In this document: positions 8,172 to 16,712 of the stretch, piece after piece
How positions within the stretch are numbered: the stretch's first letter is position 1
How the letters are laid out: each line of letters opens with the position of its first letter
DNA from: Methanosarcina baikalica
Lineage (GTDB): Archaea; Halobacteriota; Methanosarcinia; Methanosarcinales; Methanosarcinaceae
Direction of reading: 5' to 3'
DNA: 48,660 nucleotides
Assembly (NCBI RefSeq): GCF_031461075.1
Contig: NZ_JAVKPK010000026.1
Location: 1 to 48,660, forward strand
Program-made: the position numbers and the translations under genes
Notes under the pieces: generated by a model
Told to the model about the DNA's origin: nothing
Database searches by the model: none
What the model saw: only the letters and a program-made list of their open reading frames with translations

Positions 8172-9308
8172 ATGCAGACTTTAGTTATATGCATAGATAG
8201 AGATAACGACCTGGGCGAAAAAGCAAAGCTAGGAACCCCAATAGTAGGACGGGAAGCAAACGTCCAAGCCGCAGTCGCACTTGGGATCGCGGATCCGGAG
8301 GACTCGGATACGAATACCATTTTTGGCGGAATCAGGATTCTTGACGAATTGCGGGCAAAAGGAGCTGACTCGGAGATCGTTTCTTTTGCAGGAGACAAAA
8401 ACGTTGGAGTGATCTCAGACCAGAAAATTGCCGAGCAGCTCGAGACTTTTCTCAAAATGAACGACGTGCAGAGAGCGATATTTGTTTCGGATGGGGCAGA
8501 GGATGAAACTCTTGTTCCTATTGTCCAGTCCCGTATGAAGATCGACTCCGTGAAAAGAATCGTTGTAATGCAGAGCGAAAATCTGGAAAGTACCTATTAT
8601 ATCCTGAAACACGTCTTCAGCGACCCGAAGATATCCCAGACATTCTTTGTGCCTTTAGGGCTTGCTTTTCTTATTTACGCCATATTCCTGCTTGCTCGCT
8701 ATCCCGAAGGTGCAGTTGTGGGAATTCTTGCAGCTGTCGGACTTTACATGTTATACCGGGGCTTCGGGCTGGATGATATTGTCGCCCTTGAAAAAGAAAG
8801 GCTATGGGACGCTTTTCTCGAACAGAGAATGGTCTTTATCAGCTATACTGCTGCTCTGCTTACACTGCTTGTAGCAACTGTATATGGCGCTATTGAAGTA
8901 TGGAAACTTTATTCGGCAGAGGGAGTCTGGTATCATGGAACCCTTACACTTGTTTCGGTATTTATCAATGCCTCAGTCTGGTGGTATGCAGGAGCCCTGC
9001 TGCTTGCTAATCTCGGAAAAATATTTGACCTGAGGATGGAAAATAGACCCATATACAAAAATATCTCAATCTCTCTCTTTGTGATCGCAACCGGATTGCT
9101 CTTCTGGGGTGCAAGCACATATATTTTAGCGACAGCTTCCCTTTCCGAAGGCGTCACTAATGACGCAGCTCTTGCACTCCAGTACTTCGTGTATTCAATC
9201 ACTATTGCAGTTCTTATTGCTCTTGCAGGCATAAAATACACCATGTCAAATCAATCTCTCGGAAATGAAGATAGAGTAAAGGGAAAAAGAAAAAATAAAA
9301 TTATGTGA
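8172..9308 (+). CDS. DUF373 family integral membrane protein
   Basis: A 378-residue protein of the archaea-specific DUF373 family. Residues 1-150 form a soluble alpha/beta domain (LVICIDRDNDLGEKAKLGTPIVGRE, then FAGDKNVGVISDQKIAEQLE and RAIFVSDGAEDE), a Rossmann-like arrangement. From about 155 on there are several hydrophobic segments (for example LGLAFLIYAIFLLARY, AVVGILAAVGLYMLY, ISYTAALLTLLVATVYG, ISLFVIATGLLFWGAS, YFVYSITIAVLIALAG), so about six membrane spans. The C-terminus is basic (RVKGKRKNK). The family has no established function. ATG 8172 is set by AGGAG four bases upstream. Confidence 0.88.
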   Translation: MQTLVICIDRDNDLGEKAKLGTPIVGREANVQAAVALGIADPEDSDTNTIFGGIRILDELRAKGADSEIVSFAGDKNVGVISDQKIAEQLETFLKMNDVQRAIFVSDGAEDETLVPIVQSRMKIDSVKRIVVMQSENLESTYYILKHVFSDPKISQTFFVPLGLAFLIYAIFLLARYPEGAVVGILAAVGLYMLYRGFGLDDIVALEKERLWDAFLEQRMVFISYTAALLTLLVATVYGAIEVWKLYSAEGVWYHGTLTLVSVFINASVWWYAGALLLANLGKIFDLRMENRPIYKNISISLFVIATGLLFWGASTYILATASLSEGVTNDAALALQYFVYSITIAVLIALAGIKYTMSNQSLGNEDRVKGKRKNKIM

Positions 9309-9515
9309 TGGCAAGGGACATGACAAAGAAACCTGAGATCTGAGAAACTTAAGACCAAAGCGGAATGGAAATATAAAGATGCAAAAATTCAAATTACATA
9401 TAATATTTCTTTAAACCTCTCTCAGTTCTAAAAAAATTATTTTAAAAAGACCTTTAAGAATTCTTTTTTGATGAAAAATGGCGGACAAGAGTAAAAACCG
9501 CAAGGGAGGCATAAA

Positions 9516-10292
9516 ATGGAAAAGGCAGCTGAAAATGTTGAAATTGCAGTGCTTGGCGGCGTGGGTTTTAATTCATATATGGAATTCGAAAGCCAGCCGG
9601 TACATACTCCTTATGGGGAAGTTACAGCCTATCTGACCCTTCTAAAAGGGAAGAGAATTGCACTAATTCCCAGGCATGCCGGAAAAAACCACATTCCGCC
9701 GCACAAGATTAATTACAGGGCTAATATCTGGGCGGTACACGCCCTAGGGGCAAGGAGTGTAATCTCCACAAATTCCGTTGGATCGATGCGAGGGCATTCG
9801 GTGGGCAGTTTTGTAGTACTTGATGACTTCATTGATTTTACCCGGAACAGACCTTCGACCTTTTACGATGACACGACAGTACATGTCGATGTCTCTGAGC
9901 CCTACTGCCCCGAAATCAGTGAAGCTCTCAGGAATGCCCTGGGAAAACAGGGAATTTCCTACACCACAGGAATTTACGCGTGCACTGAAGGCCCTCGTTT
10001 TGAGACCAGAGCAGAAATTCGCATGATGAGCCAGTTTGCAGATGTTGTGGGTATGACTGGCGTGCCTGAAGTAATCCTTGCAAAAGAGCTCAGCCTCTGT
10101 TATGCTTCTCTTGCCATTGTCACAAATCAGGCATGTGGAATGACCTCTCAGAAATTAACAGCAGACGAGGTCACTGAGGTCGTGGGAAAAGCTCAAGATG
10201 CAATCTTTGAGATTATTGTGGATACAATCGAAAATATTCAAGAAACCCGAAATTGCAGGTGCAGATTTGCAAAGGAAGGAGCCTGCCTATAA
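9516..10292 (+). CDS. MTAP/PNP-family nucleoside phosphorylase (probably methylthioinosine phosphorylase)
   Basis: A 258-residue enzyme of the trimeric purine nucleoside/methylthioadenosine phosphorylase family. Conserved blocks are GGVGF near the N-terminus, LIPRHAGKNHIPPHKINYRAN with the phosphate-site Arg-His, STNSVGSM, and CTEGPRFETRAEIRMM followed by VGMTGVPEVILAKEL and VTNQACGM. The residue meeting the base is Asn (VTNQA) rather than the Asp seen in adenine-specific MTAP, which points to a 6-oxopurine substrate. The Methanocaldococcus homologue phosphorolyses 5'-methylthioinosine. It would salvage purine and methylthioribose from S-adenosylmethionine by-products. The start is supported by GGGAGGC upstream. 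The Cys-rich tail (CRCRFAKEGAC) is unusual. Confidence 0.85.
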   Translation: MEKAAENVEIAVLGGVGFNSYMEFESQPVHTPYGEVTAYLTLLKGKRIALIPRHAGKNHIPPHKINYRANIWAVHALGARSVISTNSVGSMRGHSVGSFVVLDDFIDFTRNRPSTFYDDTTVHVDVSEPYCPEISEALRNALGKQGISYTTGIYACTEGPRFETRAEIRMMSQFADVVGMTGVPEVILAKELSLCYASLAIVTNQACGMTSQKLTADEVTEVVGKAQDAIFEIIVDTIENIQETRNCRCRFAKEGACL

Positions 10293-10712
10293 GAGCCGAA
10301 TTTTAAAAACCCAGAGAAAATACCCTTTATCGCAATACAGGTTCCATCCGATATTTTGTGCAAATACTTTTCTGTATAATATTCTCTGTAAATACCATCA
10401 ATATTTACAGAGCTCTTAGCTGAGTTTTATTTATATAATAAATAAGTGATAAAATATTTATATAATAGCCGCCTATAGATGTGTCGCTCAAAAGAAGATA
10501 AATATGGAATGTGCACACGAAAAGAAATAAGGTAAACAAGTATGCACCGGAACAATGCTGGAAGAATTAATGGAAGAATTAATAATACTCTCGCCTGTAA
10601 ATTCAAACATACGATGCAAGAATTAAGAAAACAGCATCCATTAGGCGAATACCATTGATTTTTAAGTTCCTAAAGGAAGCTTACTTATACCATTCACATA
10701 TCAGGATAAACA
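10293..10712. other. Intergenic region with terminator-like palindrome and helicase promoter
   Basis: Apart from the palindrome at 10384-10412 and a TATA-like box at about 10684-10690 (CTTACTTATACC), the only open frame is a 38-residue ATG frame at 10542 (MHRNNAGRINGRINNT...), which I cannot support as a gene. Confidence 0.5.
10384..10412 (+). terminator. Perfect 11-bp inverted repeat after the phosphorylase gene
   Basis: CTCTGTAAATA and its complement TATTTACAGAG are separated by a 7-base loop, ~90 bases after the stop of the phosphorylase gene. It is followed by T-rich sequence (GTTTTATTTATA). It could fold as a 3' hairpin or be an operator; there is no direct evidence for either. Confidence 0.5.
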
Positions 10713-13193
10713 ATGACGCTCTGGGTCCTAAGCTACGCTGAAAAATCGAAGATAATAGTTATGGCTATAAAGGACCGGATGAAGCAGCCGCTTTATGTGG
10801 CCGAGCTCCATGTAAAGGAGAGTTACAAAGGACCACGCCCTCATAAAATAAGGCTTCTCACCGGCAAGAAAAAAGACGAATTTATTCCTCCCCAGCAGTT
10901 CATAGAGCTTTTACGCAGTGCAAATAGAATCATGCTTGCAGAAGGAGGGGACTCTTCAAATGAGATTGCTTTTCTCGAAATGCTCAAAGGTTTTCAACTC
11001 GATGCAGACAGAGTTAAAATCTGCAAGCACTGCTGGATCAATAAACGTTTCAACTTTGTAAATAACAAGTCTATCAAATATAACAACGAACTCATTTGCT
11101 GGGAATGTGCAAAAGAAGAACTCCTGCGTGCAGTCCGTTCGGCGGGTGTGAATTACGGGGAAAAATCCGTAGATTTCCTGGAGCAGGTTCTCTCTAAAAC
11201 AAGGGATCTGGATAGAACTGTCCGAATGCTGACCCCTGAGAGGCTGGATCCCGAGTTCACTCGTTATGATACTATAAGGACAAAACCTGCAGAAGCTACT
11301 GTCAGGATAAAGAATCTTCCCCTTGCAAAAAAGTTCAAGGAAATGCTGCTCCAAAAATCCGAGACCCTTCTCCCTGTGCAGGCGCTGTCTATAGAAGCAG
11401 GACTTCTGGAAGGAAAAAACCAGTTTGTAGTTTCGGCAACCGCAACCGGAAAGACCCTTATAGGAGAGATGGCAGGAGTCCAGAACCTTCTGGACAAAAA
11501 AGGAAAGATGCTCTATCTGGTTCCCCTGGTAGCTCTTGCAAACCAGAAATACGATCAGTTCAAAGAACGTTATTCAAAGCTCGGACTTACTGTTTCCATA
11601 AAGATTGGCGCAATCCTCATAAAGACATCCCAGCGCGTGAAGATGCAGACCAGCCCTGGTGCGGATATAATTGTAGGAACTTACGAGGGCATAGACCATA
11701 TGCTCAGGTCAGGAAATACCGATTTTCTGGGCAAAATAGGGACTGTGGTTGTGGATGAAGTCCATATGCTCGAAGACCAGGAAAGGGGGCACAGGGTGGA
11801 CGGGCTGATAGGAAGGCTGCGTTATGCAGCACCTGAAGCTCAATTTATTTACCTCTCTGCAACCGTTGCAACTCCCGAAGCCTATGCAAAAAAGCTTGGG
11901 GCGCAGCTTGTCCGATACGAGCACAGGCCTGTTCCCATTGACAGACACCTGCTTTTCTCTCAGGAAAATGAAAAGGCAAAGCTGATTTCGCAGCTTGCAA
12001 AGGAAGAGTATTCAACGTTCTCTTCCAAAAAGCACAGGGGACAGACTATTGTCTTTACAAACTCACGTAGAAACTGTCACAAGCTTGCAGGAGCCCTTTC
12101 AATCCGTGCAGCTCCTTATCATGCAGGCCTTTCCCAGTATGAAAGGAGGAAAGTTGAAACTCTCTTTGCAAAAGGAGAGCTTCCAGTAGTGGTAACTACT
12201 GCTGCTCTTGCGGCAGGTGTGGATTTTCCTGCTTCTCAGGTTATATTCGAGTCTCTGGCAATGGGGATAGACTGGATCTCGGTCCAGGACTTCCTGCAGA
12301 TGAGCGGAAGGGCAGGCAGGCCAGACTACCACGATAGAGGAATTGTCGTGCTTATGCCCGTGCCAGGGAAATCTTATACAAGCTCTCAGTCCGATACCGA
12401 AGAAGAGGTTGCAATCAAACTGCTGCAAGGAGAAATGCTTTCTATAGGGGTCGAATATGGAGAGTCCGAGCAGCTTGAAGAAATTCTTGCATCCATTGCA
12501 GTCACCTCGTCTGTCCAGGACCTCAGACTGATCCATAACCTGATGTTCGGAAGCTTCGACCTGGATAAACAAATCTCGCGCCTGCAGAGCTACCGCTTTG
12601 TAGAAAGAAAGGGAAATAAGATAACGCTTACGCGCTTTGGGAAAATTGTTGCGGCTCATTTCCTTCCGGTATCCAAAGCTTTCCTGATTCGGGATGCAGT
12701 GCTTGAAGAGAACGATCCCTTGAAGATCGTAACGAACCTGGAGTTTTTCGATGCTGCGTATTTTAAGTACTCAAACCAGATCGGCAGTTCCCTGCATGTG
12801 AATATGCCTTCAAGGGTTTTTCAGGGAGCTACTCTTGATATAGTCTTTGATGGGGAGTCACTCTCCCAGCTTGATGCGAAAATCCGGGAGCTCATGTTGA
12901 ATTTTGCTTCGGACTTTTTAACCTGTGTGTGCAAAGACTCGCCTTACTGTGGTTGTGCAGAGCAGAAGTTTTCGGAAAAAATTATCAGGCTACGTACTGA
13001 AGAGCTTGACCCGACAAACATTATAAAAAAACTGGAAGATAAATACGGGATTTCAGCATATCAGGGCGATGTTTTCGGGTACCTGGACAATGCAGTCCGC
13101 AATCTTGATGCTGTGGAACTGATAGCAAAGGTCCACTCAAAAAAGGGTGTTGCAGAAGAGGCAAAGAAGCTTAAAAAGAAAGTCCAGGGCTGA
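10713..13193 (+). CDS. Archaeal SF2 (Ski2/DEAD-like) helicase with two Cys clusters
   Basis: An 826-residue superfamily 2 helicase. Before the motor (about 200-560) is a zinc-finger-like pair C104-x2-C107 and C129-x2-C132. Motor motifs include the Walker A ATATGKT (~240-247), DEVH (~348-351), SAT (~380), TNSRRNC, and motif VI QMSGRAGRPDY (~529-539). The C-terminal region, shared with archaeal proteins carrying a DUF5814-type domain, includes a second cluster CVCKDSPYCGC (~737-748). The layout resembles Hel308/Ski2 enzymes but lacks an obvious ratchet domain. A role in DNA repair or RNA remodelling is likely but unproven. A TATA-like box ~26 bases before ATG 10713 suggests a nearly leaderless transcript; internal ATG codons at residues 17 and 23 are alternative starts. 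Confidence 0.88.
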   Translation: MTLWVLSYAEKSKIIVMAIKDRMKQPLYVAELHVKESYKGPRPHKIRLLTGKKKDEFIPPQQFIELLRSANRIMLAEGGDSSNEIAFLEMLKGFQLDADRVKICKHCWINKRFNFVNNKSIKYNNELICWECAKEELLRAVRSAGVNYGEKSVDFLEQVLSKTRDLDRTVRMLTPERLDPEFTRYDTIRTKPAEATVRIKNLPLAKKFKEMLLQKSETLLPVQALSIEAGLLEGKNQFVVSATATGKTLIGEMAGVQNLLDKKGKMLYLVPLVALANQKYDQFKERYSKLGLTVSIKIGAILIKTSQRVKMQTSPGADIIVGTYEGIDHMLRSGNTDFLGKIGTVVVDEVHMLEDQERGHRVDGLIGRLRYAAPEAQFIYLSATVATPEAYAKKLGAQLVRYEHRPVPIDRHLLFSQENEKAKLISQLAKEEYSTFSSKKHRGQTIVFTNSRRNCHKLAGALSIRAAPYHAGLSQYERRKVETLFAKGELPVVVTTAALAAGVDFPASQVIFESLAMGIDWISVQDFLQMSGRAGRPDYHDRGIVVLMPVPGKSYTSSQSDTEEEVAIKLLQGEMLSIGVEYGESEQLEEILASIAVTSSVQDLRLIHNLMFGSFDLDKQISRLQSYRFVERKGNKITLTRFGKIVAAHFLPVSKAFLIRDAVLEENDPLKIVTNLEFFDAAYFKYSNQIGSSLHVNMPSRVFQGATLDIVFDGESLSQLDAKIRELMLNFASDFLTCVCKDSPYCGCAEQKFSEKIIRLRTEELDPTNIIKKLEDKYGISAYQGDVFGYLDNAVRNLDAVELIAKVHSKKGVAEEAKKLKKKVQG

Positions 13194-13373
13194 AAGATCA
13201 AAAGCTTTTTTGCAGGTAACATTCTATAGTGAAGAGTAATAATATTCCTTTTTATATGGGGAATAAGTCGTTTACATTAAATGAGTATCCAGTATCTGAA
13301 ATAACTGGACAGTATCTGAGATTAGAACTTGCTCTCAGGAATATTCTTGAGAGCAAAGTATAGAGGTAATTTT

Positions 13374-13772
13374 ATGACCGAGGATGTTGAATCCAGGGAA
13401 AAGATAGAAAGCTCAGCTTCCAAAAAAAATAAAAAAAGCATTACTATTGAATTCGTGAAACCTGAAAACTTCCGGCAGATATACGCTATCGGAGCCGCAG
13501 GCGGGCACAGCCCCTACGATTTCAGGATCGGTTTTTACAATGATACTCCTAAGATGTTTGGGGATGCTTCCGAGGCAAGAGTTATCGAAAGGAGCGTTGA
13601 AACCGAAGTGATACTCTCTCCGGTTGCTGCTCTTGAGCTTAACCGCTGGCTGACCCAGCACATAAATGAATACGAATCCGTTTTCGGACCCATTGCAAGA
13701 GCAATCCCGAGGCCGAGAAAAGAAATTGCAAAAACTATTGATGAAAGTACGGATATTCAGGGTTATATCTGA
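13374..13772 (+). CDS. DUF3467 family protein
   Basis: A 132-residue protein with a charged 25-residue start and then a DUF3467 core: YAIGAAGGHSPYDFRIGFYND, RSVETEVILSPVAALELNRWLTQHINEYESVFGPI. The family is small, found in archaea and bacteria, and of unknown function; the alternating pattern suggests a compact beta-rich domain. ATG 13374 is chosen because GAGGT lies eight bases upstream; an upstream in-frame start at 13329 lacks this. Confidence 0.8.
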   Translation: MTEDVESREKIESSASKKNKKSITIEFVKPENFRQIYAIGAAGGHSPYDFRIGFYNDTPKMFGDASEARVIERSVETEVILSPVAALELNRWLTQHINEYESVFGPIARAIPRPRKEIAKTIDESTDIQGYI

Positions 13773-13881
13773 CCCGCATAAAACAATTTCCAATTCCTGC
13801 GAAATCAAAAAGCTTGAACCGTGTTTTTTGGAAGGAGCTGTTCGAATTCAGAGGTCTTTTAAGAACTCTGGAGATCGATGG

Positions 13882-13889
13882 TTATATAT
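13882..13889 (+). promoter_or_regulatory. TATA box (TTATATAT) of the LSm transcript
   Basis: GGTTATATATC fits an archaeal TATA box. Transcription would begin near 13910, about 200 bases before the next start codon. Confidence 0.6.
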
Positions 13890-13909
13890 CTCTGTAAAGG
13901 GTATGTAAT

Positions 13910-14108
13910 TTTCAGTTTTCTTAAAAGCCGGTGGAGTGAAGATACAGAATAATTTCTCAGTTGCTAGCAGGAAGCGGCTGATACAAACAGAAAGCGGACC
14001 GTAGGTGTGGATACGGCTCTAATGTAGCTCGCCCCGCATCGGCTTGGGACGTAAGAAACAGGAATCCGGGAGTACGGGGAAAATACAGAATAAATCAGCG
14101 AGGGTTTA
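13910..14108 (+). ncRNA. Candidate structured RNA or long leader upstream of the LSm gene
   Basis: About 200 bases of GC-richer sequence lie between a good TATA box and the LSm start, with no open frame of note. Possible stems are GCGG (near 13994) with CCGC, CCGT/ACGG within that, and CCCCG (near 14033) with CGGGG (near 14075). It does not match the conserved regions of RNase P RNA or SRP RNA that I know. It is either a 5' leader of the LSm-winged-helix operon or a separate small RNA. Confidence 0.35.
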
Positions 14109-14111
14109 AAT

Positions 14112-14336
14112 TTGTTCCCAAATAAAAAAGTTCAGAAAATCGTTGGATCTAGGATCCAGGTAGAAATGAAAGGCGACCTTAATCTGCTTGAAGGCACTCT
14201 TAAAAGTGTGGATGACTACATGAATCTTCATCTTGTGGATACCATGGAGATTGTAAAAGGAGAAAAAGTCCGCTCCCTTGGTTCTGTGGTGCTTCGGGGC
14301 AATAACATCATATTGATTACTCCTGTCGAAGAATGA
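14112..14336 (+). CDS. LSm/Sm-like RNA-binding protein
   Basis: A 74-residue Sm-fold protein. The Sm1 motif (VEMKGDLNLLEGTLKSVDDYMNLHLVD) and the Sm2 motif (LGSVVLRGNNIILITP) are both complete. Archaeal LSm proteins form rings that bind U-rich RNA. The start is TTG 14112, supported by GCGAGGG eight bases upstream. The first residues (MFPNKKVQKIVGS) are shorter than in the usual archaeal SmAP1, so this may be a second paralogue. A winged-helix gene follows after 32 bases, probably in one operon. Confidence 0.92.
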   Translation: MFPNKKVQKIVGSRIQVEMKGDLNLLEGTLKSVDDYMNLHLVDTMEIVKGEKVRSLGSVVLRGNNIILITPVEE

Positions 14337-14368
14337 ACATTCGTAAATAATTTCATTAGTGTGAAAGC

Positions 14369-14773
14369 ATGGATCTTGAAGAAGAAGCCTACAATATAAT
14401 ACGAAGACATAAAGAAGGCGTTTTTCAGAATGTCATCTGGAAAGAGCTGGATATCGACAGCAGGAAATGCTCCAGAATTATTAAAAAGCTTCTGGATAAA
14501 GACCTTATTATACGTGAGGTTGGTGTCTCAAACGGAGCAAGAACATACCTCCTGAAAGCAAAAGAAGAGGTTAAGGAAAAATATGACCTCCTTCTTGCAG
14601 GAGAAATGTTTTCGGCCTGCACAGGCTGCACCGGCGACTGTCAGCCCGAATACTGCGGGAGACTCAGCGAATGGATTGGAAACCTCACGGCAGAAGAAGC
14701 CCGGAAATCGGAAGAAACCGACGAAATCACAGAAGACATTGAAGATGAGGAAGAAACTACAGAGGAAATCTAA
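14369..14773 (+). CDS. Winged-helix protein with C-terminal four-Cys cluster (TFE-beta/RPC39-like?)
   Basis: A 134-residue protein. Residues 1-65 form a winged helix (EAYNIIRRHKEGVFQNVIWKEL, SRIIKKLLDKDLIIREV, GARTYLLKA). After a short helix come C84, C87, C91 and C96 (CTGCTGDCQPEYC) directly followed by GRLSEWI, then a very acidic tail (EETDEITEDIEDEEETTEE). A winged helix followed by a compact Cys cluster and W-[IL] is the layout of TFE-beta, the archaeal relative of RNA polymerase III subunit RPC39, where the cysteines hold a 4Fe-4S cluster. This assignment is an inference from architecture; a redox-sensing regulator is the alternative. Confidence 0.6.
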   Translation: MDLEEEAYNIIRRHKEGVFQNVIWKELDIDSRKCSRIIKKLLDKDLIIREVGVSNGARTYLLKAKEEVKEKYDLLLAGEMFSACTGCTGDCQPEYCGRLSEWIGNLTAEEARKSEETDEITEDIEDEEETTEEI

Positions 14774-14830
14774 AAAAACAGATTTCTAAAGTAATGCAAA
14801 AGCGAGTATATCCCTGGAAGGTTCGGCAAT

Positions 14831-14841
14831 CGATAGTTATA
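14831..14841 (+). promoter_or_regulatory. TATA box of the first tRNA-Glu
   Basis: AGTTATATATA lies ~65 bases before the tRNA. Between them is a nearly perfect stem-loop (CCCCTTATTGAAG with CTTCAATAGGGG, ~14851-14880) that would sit in the 5' leader. Confidence 0.5.
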
Positions 14842-14904
14842 TATAACAGAACCCCTTATTGAAGAATCCCTTCAATAGGGGAAATACGTCCAAATATGCA
14901 AAAA

Positions 14905-14982
14905 GCTCCGGTAGTGTAGTCCGGTCAATCATTCCGGCCTTTCGAGCCGAAGACTCGGGTTCAAATCCCGGCCGGAGCACCA
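14905..14982 (+). tRNA. tRNA-Glu (TTC), CCA encoded
   Basis: Acceptor GCTCCGG pairs with CCGGAGC, followed by A and an encoded CCA. The anticodon loop CTTTCGA gives anticodon TTC (Glu). The T arm CTCGG-GTTCAAA-TCCCGG is standard. The anticodon stem has one C-A mismatch at its first pair. Confidence 0.95.
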
Positions 14983-15351
14983 GGATCTTTTTTCTGAAAT
15001 GAATTTCAAATGGTTTTTTATTCTCCGGAAGTTCATGATTTTCTTATGACGTCCCTCCGCAAAGCCGGTGCTTTAAGCTGCAAGGACTGAGTTGAACACG
15101 AACCCTTGACTTATGGCCTGTCTGTCTGGATTTCCTTATTTTGAGCCCGGTTATTTGGAAAAAAATTTAGACATCTTAGGACAGGTTTTTCCGGCGAGTT
15201 GCGTCATTCCTTTAAAAAAGAACATATAATAATTTCAAAAGTTATTACATAAAGCTTTATCTGAGTAACAGATTGCACCAGAAGGACTTGCAAAGGGAAA
15301 GCTATATATATCACTAACATCTATTGAAGGTCTCGCTGTGAGATGCGATGT
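14983..15351. other. Spacer between the two tRNA-Glu genes
   Basis: No gene is seen. GCTATATATATCAC near 15300-15314 is the TATA box of the second tRNA. Confidence 0.6.
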
Positions 15352-15429
15352 GCTCCGGTAGTGTAGTCCGGCCAATCATTCCGGCCTTTCGAGCCGAAGA
15401 CTCGGGTTCGAATCCCGGCCGGAGCACCA
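15352..15429 (+). tRNA. tRNA-Glu (TTC), second copy, CCA encoded
   Basis: Identical to the copy at 14905 except for two bases: GGCCAATC for GGTCAATC in the D arm and TTCGAAT for TTCAAAT in the T arm. The second change restores the more usual TTCGAAT T loop. The flanking sequences differ, so only the gene and not its surroundings is duplicated. Confidence 0.95.
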
Positions 15430-15517
15430 TATAATTTTTTTCAATACGTTCTTTTCTCAAAATGTTGAAAATTTATTTTCGAAGCTTTTCCCCTTCTTTG
15501 CTGAATTTCTTAAGTAC

Positions 15518-16429
15518 TCAGCCCTTTTTCAGAATAAGGGAATGAAATTTCTTTATTTCCTGAATTTTTTCCAGATTCTGTTCTTCATCAAGCATTCCGG
15601 CAGTATTCAGGGATTCAAGCGCAGCCTTTGCTTCAAGGCTAGCAGCTTTCAAATCCTGATCCAGGGTAAGAACCCGCATTGTTTCCAGAGACCATGCGAT
15701 CTGGACGAGTATATTTTTCAGGTCATGCGGAGAAACCGCTGCCCCAATGTTTTCAAGTGCCTGGATTACTGCTTTTGCATAGGATTCGTTCTTTTCCCTT
15801 ACAGCGGCATTACCCAGATCTTCAAGAATGACTGCAGCCTCCAGAGTGCTGGTTTCGATCACCTGTTCGGCTGAAGAAACTCCTATCTGTCCAAGAAAGC
15901 TAATAGCAGCAGGTCCGGTTTCAGAAAGATTTTTTTCCATAGACTTCAGGGCTATGCGCATAAGATAAATCTCAGAAAGGCTTATCAGGGTTTCCATTTT
16001 CATTCTTGAAAAAATCTTTCCGCAATTTCCAAGCGATTCAACTGCACCTTTTGCTGCCGTATCCAAACCCTTTCCTGCAAACTCCAGGGAAAGGGTTCCG
16101 ACAATGGACAGAGCTTTTATGGCAAGTGGCTCCCGCTTCTTACTAGCAGCTTCAAGAGTTATGTTACCCAGAGAGTGACTTGAAGCGTCACATGCTGGTT
16201 CCATTTTCATTTCAGCAGCTACTCTGCCTATATCCCCCATCGATATCATGAGTGCCTTTATATCCAGCTCGTTTTCTGCGGTGACGCTCATGTGGATCAA
16301 CTGCAATGTGAAATCCCTGAGTTTGTCAATAGCATCTACTGTCCCTTTCAAATCCCCCTCATACGCTTTTTTGAATCCCTCTTCAATAGTCCTTACTTCA
16401 TCAAGCTCATGTTCATTCACCGACGACAT
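15518..16429 (-). CDS. Helical-repeat (HEAT/ARM-like) protein of unknown function
   Basis: A 303-residue protein made almost entirely of short helices with repeated Ala/Leu patterns and small-residue turns (SLGNITLEAASKK, ALSIVGTLSLEFAGKG, AVESLGNCGKIFSR, FLGQIGVSSAEQ, LEDLGNAAVREK, ALENIGAAVSPH), a spacing of about 35-40 residues. This looks like a HEAT-like solenoid, a protein-interaction scaffold. No signal peptide or membrane segment is seen. ATG 16429 (MSSVNEHEL) is preferred over a TTG five codons earlier because a GGGGT element precedes it. Transcribed alone, convergent with the tRNA genes. Confidence 0.65.
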   Translation of the reverse strand: MSSVNEHELDEVRTIEEGFKKAYEGDLKGTVDAIDKLRDFTLQLIHMSVTAENELDIKALMISMGDIGRVAAEMKMEPACDASSHSLGNITLEAASKKREPLAIKALSIVGTLSLEFAGKGLDTAAKGAVESLGNCGKIFSRMKMETLISLSEIYLMRIALKSMEKNLSETGPAAISFLGQIGVSSAEQVIETSTLEAAVILEDLGNAAVREKNESYAKAVIQALENIGAAVSPHDLKNILVQIAWSLETMRVLTLDQDLKAASLEAKAALESLNTAGMLDEEQNLEKIQEIKKFHSLILKKG

Positions 16430-16712
16430 AACCAGACCCCGCAATAATCCTTGTTAATCCTATGTCCTTACCCCAGATCAGTTTTCCCATCAAAAGCCGT
16501 TTTCGGCCCACCTTCAGCTCTTCAATCGTTCTGGACATCCGGGAAAAAATATGCAACATGAAGTGCTAAAGCATAAGGTATATATAATAATGTACATTAT
16601 TAGGCCATATTGTACTATATTGTAGAATTCAATTGTTGAGTTTATAAGCACAGTGAGTTTATATTTACAGAAAAAATTTCCGGAAAAAAACGCTTATAGG
16701 AAGTGGGTTTTA

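Noticed and set aside
12099..12659. 186-residue minus-strand frame inside the helicase gene
   Set aside because: It is antisense to a well-conserved coding region and shows no family motif.
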